Below the pieces are notes generated by a model. The model was given only the letters and a program-made list of their open reading frames with translations. It did no database searches and was not told the DNA's origin. The position numbers and the translations under genes are program-made. A stretch of 19,775 nt of DNA from UBA1774 sp045628925 (lineage in GTDB: Bacteria > Bacillota > Clostridia > Oscillospirales > Oscillospiraceae), in NCBI GenBank assembly GCA_045628925.1, contig JAZQQF010000138.1:1-19775 (forward strand), read 5' to 3'. The number at the start of each line of letters is the position of its first letter. The stretch's first letter is position 1. This document shows positions 9,016 through 17,357 of this stretch, piece after piece.

Positions 9016-10986
9016 ATGCCTGCATTCCGCGTGGTCAGTGATTATGCCCCCTCCGGCGACCAGCCGGAGGCCATCGACGCGCTGGCAAGGGGGCTGGAGC
9101 TGGGGATCGAGGAACAGACGCTGCTGGGCGTCACCGGCTCCGGCAAGACCTATACCATGGCGAAGGTCATCGAGCGGCTGCAGCGCCCCACGCTGGTGCT
9201 GAGCCACAACAAGATCCTCGCGGCGCAGCTCTGCAGCGAATTCCGGGAGTTTTTCCCGGATAACGCGGTGGAATACTTCGTCTCCTACTATGATTATTAT
9301 CAGCCGGAGGCCTACATCCCCACCACCGATACCTTCATCGAGAAGGACGCGGGCATCAACGACGAGATCGAACGCCTGCGGCACAGCGCCACCGCCTCCC
9401 TCTTTGAGCGGCGGGACGTGATCGTGGTGGCCTCCGTCAGCTGCATCTACGGTCTGGGCGACCCGGAGGATTATAAGGGCATGGTGCTGTCCCTGCGGGA
9501 GGGGCAGACCCGCAACCGGGAAGAAATTCTTGCCCGGTTGGTGGATATGCGCTATGAGCGGAACGATCTGGCCTTCGACCGGAATATGTTCCGCGTCCGG
9601 GGCGACACGCTGGAAATTTTCCCGGTCTATTCCAAAGATACCGCCATCCGTGTGGAGTTCTTCGGCGATGAGATCGACCGCATCAGCGAGGTGAACGCCG
9701 TCACCGGCGCGGTGCAGCGGCGGCTGAGCCATTCGGCCATCTACCCCGCCTCCCATTACGTGACCTCCCGGGAAAAGCTGGAGGCCGCCCTCGGGCGCAT
9801 CGAGGTGGAGATGGAGGAGCGGGTGAAATGGTTTGAGGAGCATGACAAGCTCATCGAGGCCCAGCGTATCCGCCAGCGTACTACCTACGATATGGAGATG
9901 ATGCGCGAGCTGGGCTACTGCTCCGGCATCGAGAACTATTCCCGCGTGATCTCCAACCGCGCCCCCGGAAGCCCGCCGCTGACGCTCATCGACTATTTTC
10001 CCGATGATTTCGTGCTGATGATCGACGAGAGCCACGTGACCCTGCCCCAGCTGCGGGCCATGTACGCGGGCGACCATGCGCGCAAGCAGAACCTCATTGA
10101 ATACGGGTTCCGCCTGCCCAGCGCCTTCGATAACCGGCCCCTGAACTTTGATGAGTTCCGCAGCCGCGTGCATCAGACGGTGTACGTGAGCGCCACCCCC
10201 GGCGACTGGGAGCTGAGCCGCAGCGGGCAGGTGGCGGAGCAGGTCATCCGCCCCACGGGTCTGGTGGACCCGGAGATCAGCGTCCGCCCCACCGAGGGGC
10301 AGATCGACGACCTGATCGGGGAAATAAACCTCCGCGCCGAAAAGAAGGAGCGCGTCCTTGTGACCACGCTCACGAAGCGCATGGCGGAGGACCTGACGGA
10401 TTATCTCCGCAAGGCGGGCACCCGCGTGCGCTATATGCACCACGACATCGGCTCCACCGAGCGCATGGAGATCATCCGCGACCTGCGTCTGGGCGAATTT
10501 GACGTGCTGGTGGGCATCAACCTGCTGCGCGAGGGTCTCGACCTGCCGGAGGTGAGCCTTGTGGCCATCCTCGATGCGGACAAGGAGGGGTTTCTGCGTT
10601 CGGGCACCAGCCTGATACAGACCATCGGCCGCGCCGCGCGAAACGCGGAGGGCAAGGTCATCATGTATGCCGACAGCCGCACCCCCGCCATGGACTATGC
10701 CATTACGGAGACGGAGCGCCGCCGCATGAAGCAGATGGCCTTCAATGAGGCGCACGGCATCGTCCCGAAAACCATCGTGAAGAGCGTGCGGGAGCTGATC
10801 GAGATTTCCCGCGCGGCGGACGAGGATACCCCCAGAGGCAAGGGCGAGGTGCGCATGACCGCGAAGGAGCGGGAAGCCGCCATCGAAAAGCTGGAAAAGG
10901 AGATGCGCAAGGCCTCCAGGATGCTGGAATTCGAGTATGCCGCCGTCCTGCGCGACCGGATCATCAAGCTGCGCGGCGAGAAGTAA
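9016..10986 (+). CDS. uvrB: UvrB, excinuclease ABC subunit B
   Basis: UvrB is the helicase-like damage verification subunit that takes over from UvrA and recruits UvrC. The 656 residues are of normal length. Visible parts are Walker A GVTGSGKT (38-45), the beta-hairpin region with SYYDYYQPEAYIP (about 89-102), the DESH box near residue 336, the helicase C-terminal segment with GINLLREGLDLPEV and QTIGRAARN, and a C-terminal UVR motif (about 620-650) that contacts UvrC. AGAAGGAGG lies just before the ATG. It is the last gene of the operon and is followed by a strong hairpin. uvrC is not in the window. Confidence 0.98.
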   Translation: MPAFRVVSDYAPSGDQPEAIDALARGLELGIEEQTLLGVTGSGKTYTMAKVIERLQRPTLVLSHNKILAAQLCSEFREFFPDNAVEYFVSYYDYYQPEAYIPTTDTFIEKDAGINDEIERLRHSATASLFERRDVIVVASVSCIYGLGDPEDYKGMVLSLREGQTRNREEILARLVDMRYERNDLAFDRNMFRVRGDTLEIFPVYSKDTAIRVEFFGDEIDRISEVNAVTGAVQRRLSHSAIYPASHYVTSREKLEAALGRIEVEMEERVKWFEEHDKLIEAQRIRQRTTYDMEMMRELGYCSGIENYSRVISNRAPGSPPLTLIDYFPDDFVLMIDESHVTLPQLRAMYAGDHARKQNLIEYGFRLPSAFDNRPLNFDEFRSRVHQTVYVSATPGDWELSRSGQVAEQVIRPTGLVDPEISVRPTEGQIDDLIGEINLRAEKKERVLVTTLTKRMAEDLTDYLRKAGTRVRYMHHDIGSTERMEIIRDLRLGEFDVLVGINLLREGLDLPEVSLVAILDADKEGFLRSGTSLIQTIGRAARNAEGKVIMYADSRTPAMDYAITETERRRMKQMAFNEAHGIVPKTIVKSVRELIEISRAADEDTPRGKGEVRMTAKEREAAIEKLEKEMRKASRMLEFEYAAVLRDRIIKLRGEK

Positions 10987-11008
10987 AGGCGGATTCAGAC
11001 AAACACAG

Positions 11009-11051
11009 AGCACCACTCCGAAACATAGAATGCTTCGGAGTGGTGCTTTTT
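11009..11051 (+). terminator. Terminator-like hairpin of the uvrA-uvrB operon, overlapping the ZIP start
   Basis: A perfect 14-bp inverted repeat (11009-11022 and 11034-11047) with an 11-base loop runs into a T tract (11047-11051). It begins 22 bases after the uvrB stop. The 3' arm contains GGAG (11037-11040), at the right distance from a TTG start at 11050, so the hairpin doubles as the leader of the next gene. Confidence 0.88.
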
Positions 11052-11835
11052 GATCTGGAACTGGTTAATGCTGCATCCGCTGCTCTCGGCGCTGCTGGCC
11101 GGGTTCGGGACCTGGTTCATCACGGCGCTGGGCGCGGCGGCGGTATTCTGTATACGCGGAGAACGAAAGCAGACCATGAACTGCATGGTGGGCTTTGCGG
11201 CAGGCGTGATGCTGGCGGCAAGCTGCTGGTCGCTGCTGGCACCCGCCATCCACATGGCGGAGGAAGCGGGGATGCCCGGCTGGATCCCGGCGGGAACGGG
11301 CTTCCTCTGCGGCGGCGTCTTTCTTTATGCGACCGACCGGCTGCCGCTGAAGCCGGCTTCTTCACAGGAGAGCCGGGCGCGGCTGCTCCTCCTGTCCATC
11401 ACCCTGCACAATATCCCGGAGGGGCTGGCGGTGGGCGTGGCCTTCGGCGCGCTGCGGGGCGATCCGCAATGGGAGACCCTGCTGGCGGCGATCAGCGTGG
11501 CGCTGGGCATCGGCATTCAGAATTACCCGGAGGGGGCGGCAGTGTCGCTGCCGCTCCTGCGGGAGGGCATGAGCCGCCGCCGGAGCTTCCTGCTGGCGCA
11601 GGCCACCGGGCTGGTGGAGCCGGTCTCCGCCCTGCTGGGCGCGGCGCTGGTGGCCTGCGTACGTTCGCTGCTGCCGTGGGCGCGGAGCTTCGCGGCGGGG
11701 GCGATGGTGCTGGTCACGGTGCATGAGCTGGTGCCGGAATGCCGGCGGGAGCAGGAGGCGAACCCCTATACCGCCACGCTGGGCATCATGCTGGGCTTTG
11801 CGCTGATGATGTCGCTGGACGTGGCGCTGGGATAA
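11050..11835 (+). CDS. ZIP-family metal transporter
   Basis: This 261-residue membrane protein resembles ZupT-like ZIP transporters, which bring zinc and other divalent metals into the cell. About eight hydrophobic segments are visible. The metal-site motifs are H120-N-I-P-E124-G and Q157-N-Y-P-E161-G, with a later HELVPE (225-230). The start is TTG at 11050, giving the family-like N-terminus MIWNWLMLHPLLSALLAG and having GGAG 9 bases upstream. ATG at 11068 is the alternative but has no clear ribosome binding site. The first codons lie in the T tract of the preceding hairpin, so expression probably depends on read-through or opening of that hairpin. Confidence 0.9.
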   Translation: MIWNWLMLHPLLSALLAGFGTWFITALGAAAVFCIRGERKQTMNCMVGFAAGVMLAASCWSLLAPAIHMAEEAGMPGWIPAGTGFLCGGVFLYATDRLPLKPASSQESRARLLLLSITLHNIPEGLAVGVAFGALRGDPQWETLLAAISVALGIGIQNYPEGAAVSLPLLREGMSRRRSFLLAQATGLVEPVSALLGAALVACVRSLLPWARSFAAGAMVLVTVHELVPECRREQEANPYTATLGIMLGFALMMSLDVALG

Positions 11836-11841
11836 AAAATC

Positions 11842-11868
11842 TCCCCCGGATGCGATGCATCCGGGGGA
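11842..11868 (-). terminator. Terminator of the minus-strand operon, between convergent genes
   Basis: A 12-bp perfect stem (11842-11853 with 11857-11868) has a 3-base loop. Read on the minus strand it is followed by a run of T (complement of AAAAAAT at 11834-11840), making a standard terminator for the TrmH-family gene. Read on the plus strand the tail is AAAAGTATTT, a poor T tract, so it would end ZIP transcription less well. Confidence 0.85.
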
Positions 11869-11876
11869 AAAGTATT

Positions 11877-12710
11877 TCAGGGCTGCCGCACCCGCAGTTC
11901 CCAGAAGGCCAGCGCGCCCGCGGCTGCCACGTTCAGGCTGTCCACCCCGTGGGCCATGGGGATGATGACCGTATCGTCGCACCGGGCGAGGGTGGAATGG
12001 GCCAGCCCGTCGCCCTCCGTGCCGAGGATGATGGCCAGCTTCTCCGACCTTGCCAGCTCAGGATCGTCGATGGGGCGGGCGGAATCCGTCAGCGCCATGG
12101 CCAGCGTCCGGAAGCCCAGCGCTTTCAGCGTATCCAGACCCGGCGTTGGCCAGTCGTCCGCCGTCTCGCCCAGATACGCCCACGGAACGAGGAACACCGT
12201 GCCCATGCTGACGCGCACGGCCCGGCGGTTCAGCGGGTCGCAGCAGGTGGGGGTGAGCAGCACCGCGTCCATGCCCAGCGCGGCGGCGGAGCGGAAGATG
12301 GCCCCGATGTTTGTGGAATCCGTCACACCCTCCAGCACCGCGATGCGCTTCGCGTTCCGGCAGATCTCCGCCGCGTCCGCTGGCTTCGGGCGGCGCATGG
12401 CGCAGAGCACGCCCCGGGTGAGTGCATAGCCCGTGAGGCGGGTCAGCAGCTCCCGCTCCGCCGTATAGACCGGCGTTTCCGGATGGGCGGCCAGCAGGGG
12501 CGCAGCGTCCCCCGCGATGTGGCGCGGCTCCATGAGGAAGGAAATCGGCTCATAGCCCTCCTCCAGCGCAAGGCGGATGACCTTGGGGCTTTCCGCGATG
12601 AAAACGCCCTTTTCCGGTTCCAGCCGATTCCGCAGCTGGGCTTCGGTCAGGCGGGCGTAAACGTCCAGCTCCGGGGCGTTCAGGTCGGTGATCTCGATGA
12701 TATTTGCCAT
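11877..12710 (-). CDS. TrmH-family (SpoU) RNA 2'-O-methyltransferase
   Basis: This 277-residue SPOUT-fold methyltransferase transfers a methyl group from S-adenosylmethionine to a ribose 2'-OH in tRNA or rRNA. Residues about 20-110 form the substrate-binding N-terminal domain (FIAESPKVIRLAL). The three SpoU motifs are present: N134-IGAIFR140-SA, LGTEGDGL (229-236) and the knot segment PMAHGVDSLNVAAAGAL (251-267). The ATG at 12710 is chosen because AAAGGA lies 6-7 bases before it; an upstream in-frame start at 12737 would overlap the lipoprotein gene. The specific RNA target cannot be assigned. It is the last gene of the minus-strand run, 11 bases after the lipoprotein gene. Confidence 0.92.
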   Translation of the reverse strand: MANIIEITDLNAPELDVYARLTEAQLRNRLEPEKGVFIAESPKVIRLALEEGYEPISFLMEPRHIAGDAAPLLAAHPETPVYTAERELLTRLTGYALTRGVLCAMRRPKPADAAEICRNAKRIAVLEGVTDSTNIGAIFRSAAALGMDAVLLTPTCCDPLNRRAVRVSMGTVFLVPWAYLGETADDWPTPGLDTLKALGFRTLAMALTDSARPIDDPELARSEKLAIILGTEGDGLAHSTLARCDDTVIIPMAHGVDSLNVAAAGALAFWELRVRQP

Positions 12711-12721
12711 GTGGTTTCCTT

Positions 12722-13138
12722 TCAGTCCGCGTCCCAAACGACGGTGACGGTGTGATCCTCGTCCAGAAGGCCGGTCTCGGTCAGGCGCAGCGTTTCGCCC
12801 CGATGGAGCGTGAGCAATTCGCCTTCTTCAAAGCGCCGCACGAACGCCCCGTCCAGATAGCTCGTGCCCACGTACTGCCTGTCCGCTTTCAGCGTGACCG
12901 TGTCCGCCGTGAGCTTCTTTACGGTAAGAATGCCGTTTTCCAGCTTGTCGCCCCGGGCGACCGTGACCGTCTCCCACGCGGGTTCCGGCTCCGGCTCCCG
13001 TTCCTCCTCCGGGATGTAGATGGAAGTGTTGACGTAGCGGGAACTGACGCGCAGCGTCGCCGTCTGCTTTCCGGCGCAGCCGGACAGCAGAGTCAGCAGG
13101 AGAATGGCGATCGAGCCAAGCAAAATGGTATGTTTCAT
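12722..13138 (-). CDS. Small predicted lipoprotein of unknown function
   Basis: I do not recognise this 138-residue protein. The N-terminus is a lipoprotein signal peptide: MKH, then a hydrophobic core (residues 5-18), then the lipobox L18-S-G-C21, so the mature protein should be anchored by Cys21 on the outer face of the membrane. An acidic, proline-containing linker (EEEREPEPEP) precedes a likely all-beta C-terminal domain rich in Thr and Val. The ATG at 13138 has GGAGG 5 bases upstream. It lies 15 bases after the DUF6508-like gene and 11 bases before the TrmH-family gene, so it is probably co-transcribed with both. Confidence 0.75.
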   Translation of the reverse strand: MKHTILLGSIAILLLTLLSGCAGKQTATLRVSSRYVNTSIYIPEEEREPEPEPAWETVTVARGDKLENGILTVKKLTADTVTLKADRQYVGTSYLDGAFVRRFEEGELLTLHRGETLRLTETGLLDEDHTVTVVWDAD

Positions 13139-13153
13139 GGGATCCTCCAATTG

Positions 13154-13555
13154 TTATTTTCTGCGAAACCGGGAGAAACGACCCTTTTCCGGCTCACTGT
13201 CCGCTTTTTCCAGCACCCGCAGGCAGCCTTCGATCAGCCCGTCCAGCATCGCGCCGCTCAGCGCCCCATCGCAGAAGCGCTCGGCCCGGATGGCGCCCAT
13301 GATGGTGGCCATGGCCTCGACCTCCGAATAGGTCTCCACGGGCCTGGAGCCGGGCTCCGGCATGAGCGACAGATAATCCGTCATATCCGCCTTTTTGTAG
13401 TGCTGCGTCAGCTTGTGGTAATCCGCGAGGAAGTCATTGACCCAGTCACGAAAGCGGAACACGTCGCCCATCGTGGGCTGCTCCGGTTCATAGCCGAAAT
13501 CCCCTTCCGCGAACTTCGGCAGATATTTCGTGATGGACGAATACTGTCCTTTCAT
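13154..13555 (-). CDS. DUF6508-like protein
   Basis: This 133-residue protein is probably cytoplasmic. It carries the pattern I associate with DUF6508 proteins: an N-terminal SSITKYLPKFAEGDFG and a C-terminal block IMGAIRAERFCDGAL followed by a short helix. No function is known for the family. The C-terminus is basic (GRFSRFRRK). The ATG is preceded by AAAGGAGG with 7-8 bases of spacing. It lies 20 bases after the second MutS-like gene, within the same minus-strand run. The family name is from memory of the motif and was not searched. Confidence 0.72.
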   Translation of the reverse strand: MKGQYSSITKYLPKFAEGDFGYEPEQPTMGDVFRFRDWVNDFLADYHKLTQHYKKADMTDYLSLMPEPGSRPVETYSEVEAMATIMGAIRAERFCDGALSGAMLDGLIEGCLRVLEKADSEPEKGRFSRFRRK

Positions 13556-13575
13556 GCCATGCCCTCCTTTACTGA

Positions 13576-15081
13576 TCAGGGGAAGGACACGCCGCCGCGC
13601 CGGAGCGCATCGTCCGCGTGGCTGCTGCCCTCCGGTTCGCCGCGCTCTACCCGGTAGGTGGAGCGGGTGCCGCCCTGCTCGGAGGTCAGCACCACCCGCA
13701 GGGAGCCGAGGCGGCTGCCCCAGCTGACGGCGTTTTCCAGCAGACCCCGGCGGCGCACCAGCTCATGCACGTGCGTCACCCACACGCCCCGCGCCCCCGC
13801 CGCCATGCAGACGGCGATGACCTCGGCGGAAATGCGCTTCGTTTCCTCCGGCCCGGTGCCGGTGAGCGGTTCATTGAACAGCACCATGCTGTTGTCCGTC
13901 AGCGCATCCACAGCTGCGGCGATGCGGCCCGCCTCCTCGGAGAGCAGCCCGTGCCGCCCGTAGCGCTGGCCGTTGGGGGCGAAAACGGTCAAAATCGCGT
14001 CCGCCGGGCTGATGCGCGCTTCGGCGGCGGGCACGGGGAAGCCCAGCTGCGCGAGCCATTGGGCGATGCCCATGCTCAGCAGAAACACGGTCTTGCCGCC
14101 CTGATTCGCGCCGGTGAGCAGCAGCACTTCGCCGCCGGGCCGCAGCGTGATATCGTTGGGCACCACCGTTTCCCGCCCGGCCAGAAGCAGCAGCGGGTCA
14201 AAGAGCTGCCGCGCATGAAATGCCTTTTCCCCCGGCTCGACCAGCTCCGGGAAGCAGAAGGGCAGCCCGGCCTCCTGCCAGCTGCGGGCCAGCTTCGCCG
14301 CCGAGAGGCAGACGATCAGCTCCCTGCGCAGCCCGCGCAGCACCGCCGTTTCCCGCAGGACGAAGGCGTTCACGTCCTGCGAAGCCTGCGCGCTGACGCG
14401 CTGCAGCAGCATGGCGTCCATTTCGATGGCGCGCTGGGTGAGCATCATCTTCCGCTGCTCCGCGCCTTTCTTTTTGTCGGCCTTGTCGCCGGTGTAGGCC
14501 TCGATGCGCAGGAGCTTGAAGCGGTCGGGTTTCAGCTCGCTGGTGAGATTATACCCCAGCCGCATCTTCGCGGGGGCGACGAAGCCGGCAGCCAGCTTCT
14601 GAAAATCCGAAGCCGCGTCCGCATAGCGCTGCGAATTGCGCAGGGAATCCAGCAGCTTTGTCAGCGCCCGCACGCCCTCGCTCCGCGCCGGGATGCGGGA
14701 AAACGCCTGCCATGCGGCGTCGATCTTTTTCAGATACCCGTCCAGCCACGCGAAGTCCTCTAGCGAAAAGCCCATGGCGAGGGCGTCCATGCCCCGGCGG
14801 CTGCCGCTGCGGCCTTCCCAGCCATCCAGACTGTCCAGCAGCTGTTCCATGGCGGGGGTCAGCTCCGGCAGGGTCAGCACATCCCGCAAAACGGCCTGCC
14901 GATAGAGCAGGGTGTCCCGATCCGAAGTGAACAGGGCGTTCAGATCCTCGGCGCTGAGGCGGTAATATTCCGAACAGGACATGGCCTCCGCCAGCCGCCC
15001 CAGCTGCAGATCCTCCGCGGTCTGCGGGGAGACAAGGCGGTTTTCCGGCAGCGCGCCCGCCGGGTACAGGAGACAGCTCAT
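13576..15081 (-). CDS. Short MutS-like ATPase, second of a tandem pair
   Basis: This 501-residue protein has a C-terminal MutS-type ABC ATPase domain but lacks the N-terminal mismatch-binding domain of true MutS (about 850 residues). The first 300 residues are helical, like the MutS lever/core region. Walker A is intact: G324-ANQGGKT331. The Walker B region reads SMVLFNEPLTGTGPEE, with Asn where mismatch-repair MutS has Asp (DE). WVTHVHEL (434-441) is the H-loop. Its ATG overlaps the stop of the upstream paralog by 4 bases, and GGGAGG lies upstream. Such solitary ATPases are known in Clostridia but have no established role; calling it a mismatch-repair protein would be wrong. Confidence 0.85.
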   Translation of the reverse strand: MSCLLYPAGALPENRLVSPQTAEDLQLGRLAEAMSCSEYYRLSAEDLNALFTSDRDTLLYRQAVLRDVLTLPELTPAMEQLLDSLDGWEGRSGSRRGMDALAMGFSLEDFAWLDGYLKKIDAAWQAFSRIPARSEGVRALTKLLDSLRNSQRYADAASDFQKLAAGFVAPAKMRLGYNLTSELKPDRFKLLRIEAYTGDKADKKKGAEQRKMMLTQRAIEMDAMLLQRVSAQASQDVNAFVLRETAVLRGLRRELIVCLSAAKLARSWQEAGLPFCFPELVEPGEKAFHARQLFDPLLLLAGRETVVPNDITLRPGGEVLLLTGANQGGKTVFLLSMGIAQWLAQLGFPVPAAEARISPADAILTVFAPNGQRYGRHGLLSEEAGRIAAAVDALTDNSMVLFNEPLTGTGPEETKRISAEVIAVCMAAGARGVWVTHVHELVRRRGLLENAVSWGSRLGSLRVVLTSEQGGTRSTYRVERGEPEGSSHADDALRRGGVSFP

Positions 15082-16853
15082 GCTTCCACCTCCCAGATGC
15101 GCCCGCTGCGGAGAACCGACCACGCTTCGTCTTTTACGCGGGTGTCGATGCCCCGGCCTTCCAGCACCGCGAGCATTTTTTCCAGCGTGACGCCCTTCTG
15201 CGCGATGACGGCGCGGGCGTGGCTGGACGGCGGCGGGGGCGCTTCCTGCAGGTGGTAGAGGTACTGCACCCCGTCCGCCTGTTCGTCTACGGTCATGACC
15301 AGACTGTGCAGCCGGTCGGAATGGCCCAGCGCCCGGAATTTCGCTTCCAGCTCGGGCCAGATGTGATTGAAGTGGGTCACCAGCATCCCGGGAACGCCGC
15401 GGCGGTTCAGGTCGGCCAGCAGATCCACGCAGATCTGCCCGCCCTCCTCGGCGCTGGTGCTGGTCATGGGTTCGTTCAGCAGCAGGATGCTGCGGGGCGT
15501 CATCAGCTCCCGCAGGAGCTTCAGGCGCTGCACCTCGAGACCCATGCGGCTGTCCTCCCCGGTCTCGCTCTCACCGGCGGCGAAGAGGGTCAGCAGCCGG
15601 TCGCGGGGGGAGAAGGACGCTTCCTCAGCCGGGAGCAGGCACCCAAGCTGCCCTAAAAACAGGAACTGTCCCGCCATGATGAGGCAGCAGGTCTTGCGGG
15701 AGCTGTTGGGGCCGGTGAGCAGGATGCAGCCGTCCGATTCCAGGTACAGGTCGTTGGGCACCGGCAGAACGCCCGTGCAGGTCTGCTCGGGCAGAAGAGC
15801 GGAGAGAAATTCAAACGTCCCCCTGTCGGACAGCGTGGGCGCACAGAGCGGTGCGCCCTTTTCCCGCAGGCGGACGGCAAATTCCGCCGCGCCGGTATAG
15901 AAGCGGAGCGCGTCCCGCAGGGTCAGAAGCTCCGTGCCGCCCGTGACGGGGAGCTTCACCAGCGCTTCCCGCAGCTTCGTGAGCTTCCCGCGCACCTCAT
16001 AGCCTACCTCGGAGAGCAGATATTCCTGAAACAGGGTGCCGGAGCCGTTCTGCGGAAAACTCAGCAGCGGCGTGACGCCCTCGCGGGGAACGTCGGAGCC
16101 GGCCCCGTCCAGCATGCCGGGCTGGGCGTAGGGCGTTTCCCGCACCTCCGCCATTTCCAGACCCACCACCATGCGCTGCCCGTCGAGGCAGACGTCCACG
16201 CTGAAGGCGCCCACGCCCTTCCATTCCGCGTCCAGCTTCCGCAGCGTTTCGGCGGTCTCGGAGACCCTGTCCAGTTCATAGTACCGCGCCGCCCAATCCC
16301 GCAGGGCGTTCAGTCCGGCGCTTTCAAACTGCGCCCCCTGCATCGTATCCCGCAGGAGCGTGACCGCCTCCGTATAGAGGGAGGTGAGCCTTCTGCGGAA
16401 ATGGGTCAGGCGCAGGAGCTGGGCATAGCGGTTGTCCGATGCGCTTTCCTCCAGAATGTCCGCGCCCTGCTTACTGAGGTTCTTTTCCAGCTTCATGACG
16501 GCCTTTTTCATGCCGTCCATCGCCGCGTCCAGCCGCGTGACCCGCAGGCCCATGGCATTGTCGCGCACGCCCTTGTCGCAGGTCTCCAGCTCATCCAGCA
16601 TCCCGCGCAGGCGGGAAAAGGCATTCAGCAGCGCCGGATGGGCAAGCAGGTCGCGGATGGTCTGCTGCCGGAGCAGGATGGTCTCCCGGTCGTCGGTGAG
16701 CAGGGGAGAAGCGAAGGCCAGCGCCTCCTCGCCGGTGAGGCCCGGAAACAGCAGGGCGCAGAGGCGCGTCAGCTCCAGATCCTCGGCGGCGAGGGAGATA
16801 TCCAGCCCGCCGCGGACTTCGCCGCCGGGCCAGAGAAGTTCGGTTCCGTTCAT
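15078..16853 (-). CDS. Short MutS-like ATPase, first of a tandem pair, altered Walker A
   Basis: This 591-residue protein is related to its downstream neighbour: both share the N-terminal block with T-D-R-E/D-T-[IL]-L-x-R-Q and the C-terminal MutS ATPase domain. The mismatch-binding domain is absent. The P-loop reads G381-PNSSRKT388, with Arg in place of the Gly that normally precedes Lys. Walker B is SILLLNEPMTSTSAEEG, with Asn for Asp. The H-loop segment LVTHFNH is at 491-497. The ATG at 16853 has AGGAGG 5 bases upstream; a longer in-frame form from 16919 would overlap the cytidine deaminase gene. The overlapping pair suggests the two act as a heterodimer with unequal ATP sites (inference). 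Confidence 0.83.
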   Translation of the reverse strand: MNGTELLWPGGEVRGGLDISLAAEDLELTRLCALLFPGLTGEEALAFASPLLTDDRETILLRQQTIRDLLAHPALLNAFSRLRGMLDELETCDKGVRDNAMGLRVTRLDAAMDGMKKAVMKLEKNLSKQGADILEESASDNRYAQLLRLTHFRRRLTSLYTEAVTLLRDTMQGAQFESAGLNALRDWAARYYELDRVSETAETLRKLDAEWKGVGAFSVDVCLDGQRMVVGLEMAEVRETPYAQPGMLDGAGSDVPREGVTPLLSFPQNGSGTLFQEYLLSEVGYEVRGKLTKLREALVKLPVTGGTELLTLRDALRFYTGAAEFAVRLREKGAPLCAPTLSDRGTFEFLSALLPEQTCTGVLPVPNDLYLESDGCILLTGPNSSRKTCCLIMAGQFLFLGQLGCLLPAEEASFSPRDRLLTLFAAGESETGEDSRMGLEVQRLKLLRELMTPRSILLLNEPMTSTSAEEGGQICVDLLADLNRRGVPGMLVTHFNHIWPELEAKFRALGHSDRLHSLVMTVDEQADGVQYLYHLQEAPPPPSSHARAVIAQKGVTLEKMLAVLEGRGIDTRVKDEAWSVLRSGRIWEVEA

Positions 16854-16906
16854 GGGATCCTCCTGAGTATTGGGTGATGGTTTCCTTTCCGAAAAGAGAA
16901 CCGGAA

Positions 16907-17299
16907 TCATATCCACCACTCTGGTGTAAGATCACCCAGAGTTGCGATTCTCTCTTTTTCATAATCGAGCATGATCTCGATATCCTGATATTTGCCGGGT
17001 GTAAGCTGCGTCATGAGTTCTCTGCAGGCGCCACATGGCGCGCCAGTCTTTCCATTTGGCATGATCGCAAGAACCTTCCTGATCTTGTGCTCTCCGTTGG
17101 TAATCATGTTGAAGATTGCATTTCGCTCAGCGCATATTCCTAAAGTAGAACACGTGTCAATGCATACTCCAACATAGATTCTTCCGCTTTCAGATTCTAT
17201 CGCGGCAGCTACACCGCCAGCCCACACTTTATCTGAAATCTCTCTGTCATTTTGAACAGCCTTTGCGGCCTCAAATAAATCTTTCCAAATCCGGTCCAT
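16907..17299 (-). CDS. Cytidine deaminase-family protein
   Basis: This 130-residue zinc-dependent deaminase has both halves of the catalytic site: C-A-E-R (about residues 56-59, Cys zinc ligand plus the proton-shuttling Glu) and PCGACREL (zinc ligands CxxC). The usual reaction is cytidine to uridine in pyrimidine salvage. The N-terminal part lacks the common NAYVPYS start of housekeeping Cdd and reads AGGVAAAIESESGRIYVGVCID instead. It therefore belongs to a separate subgroup whose substrate may differ. AAAGG lies 8 bases before the ATG. Base composition is visibly more AT-rich than the MutS-like genes that follow, suggesting a separate origin. Confidence 0.85.
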   Translation of the reverse strand: MDRIWKDLFEAAKAVQNDREISDKVWAGGVAAAIESESGRIYVGVCIDTCSTLGICAERNAIFNMITNGEHKIRKVLAIMPNGKTGAPCGACRELMTQLTPGKYQDIEIMLDYEKERIATLGDLTPEWWI

Positions 17300-17357
17300 T
17301 TCTACTGCCTTTCAAATTCCTGAAATCAATGCTTCTGACGAATCAATATGACAGCTT

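Noticed and set aside
8983..11016. Long minus-strand open frame (677 codons) opposite uvrB
   Set aside because: It mirrors uvrB codons and has the typical antisense composition of GC-rich genes. uvrB on the plus strand is unambiguous.
17337..17347. Possible further rlmD half-site between the acetyltransferase and deaminase genes (minus strand ATTGATTCGTC)
   Set aside because: Only the first 10 or so bases resemble half-site A1, and the F-P-R-T codons are absent, so the match is within chance.
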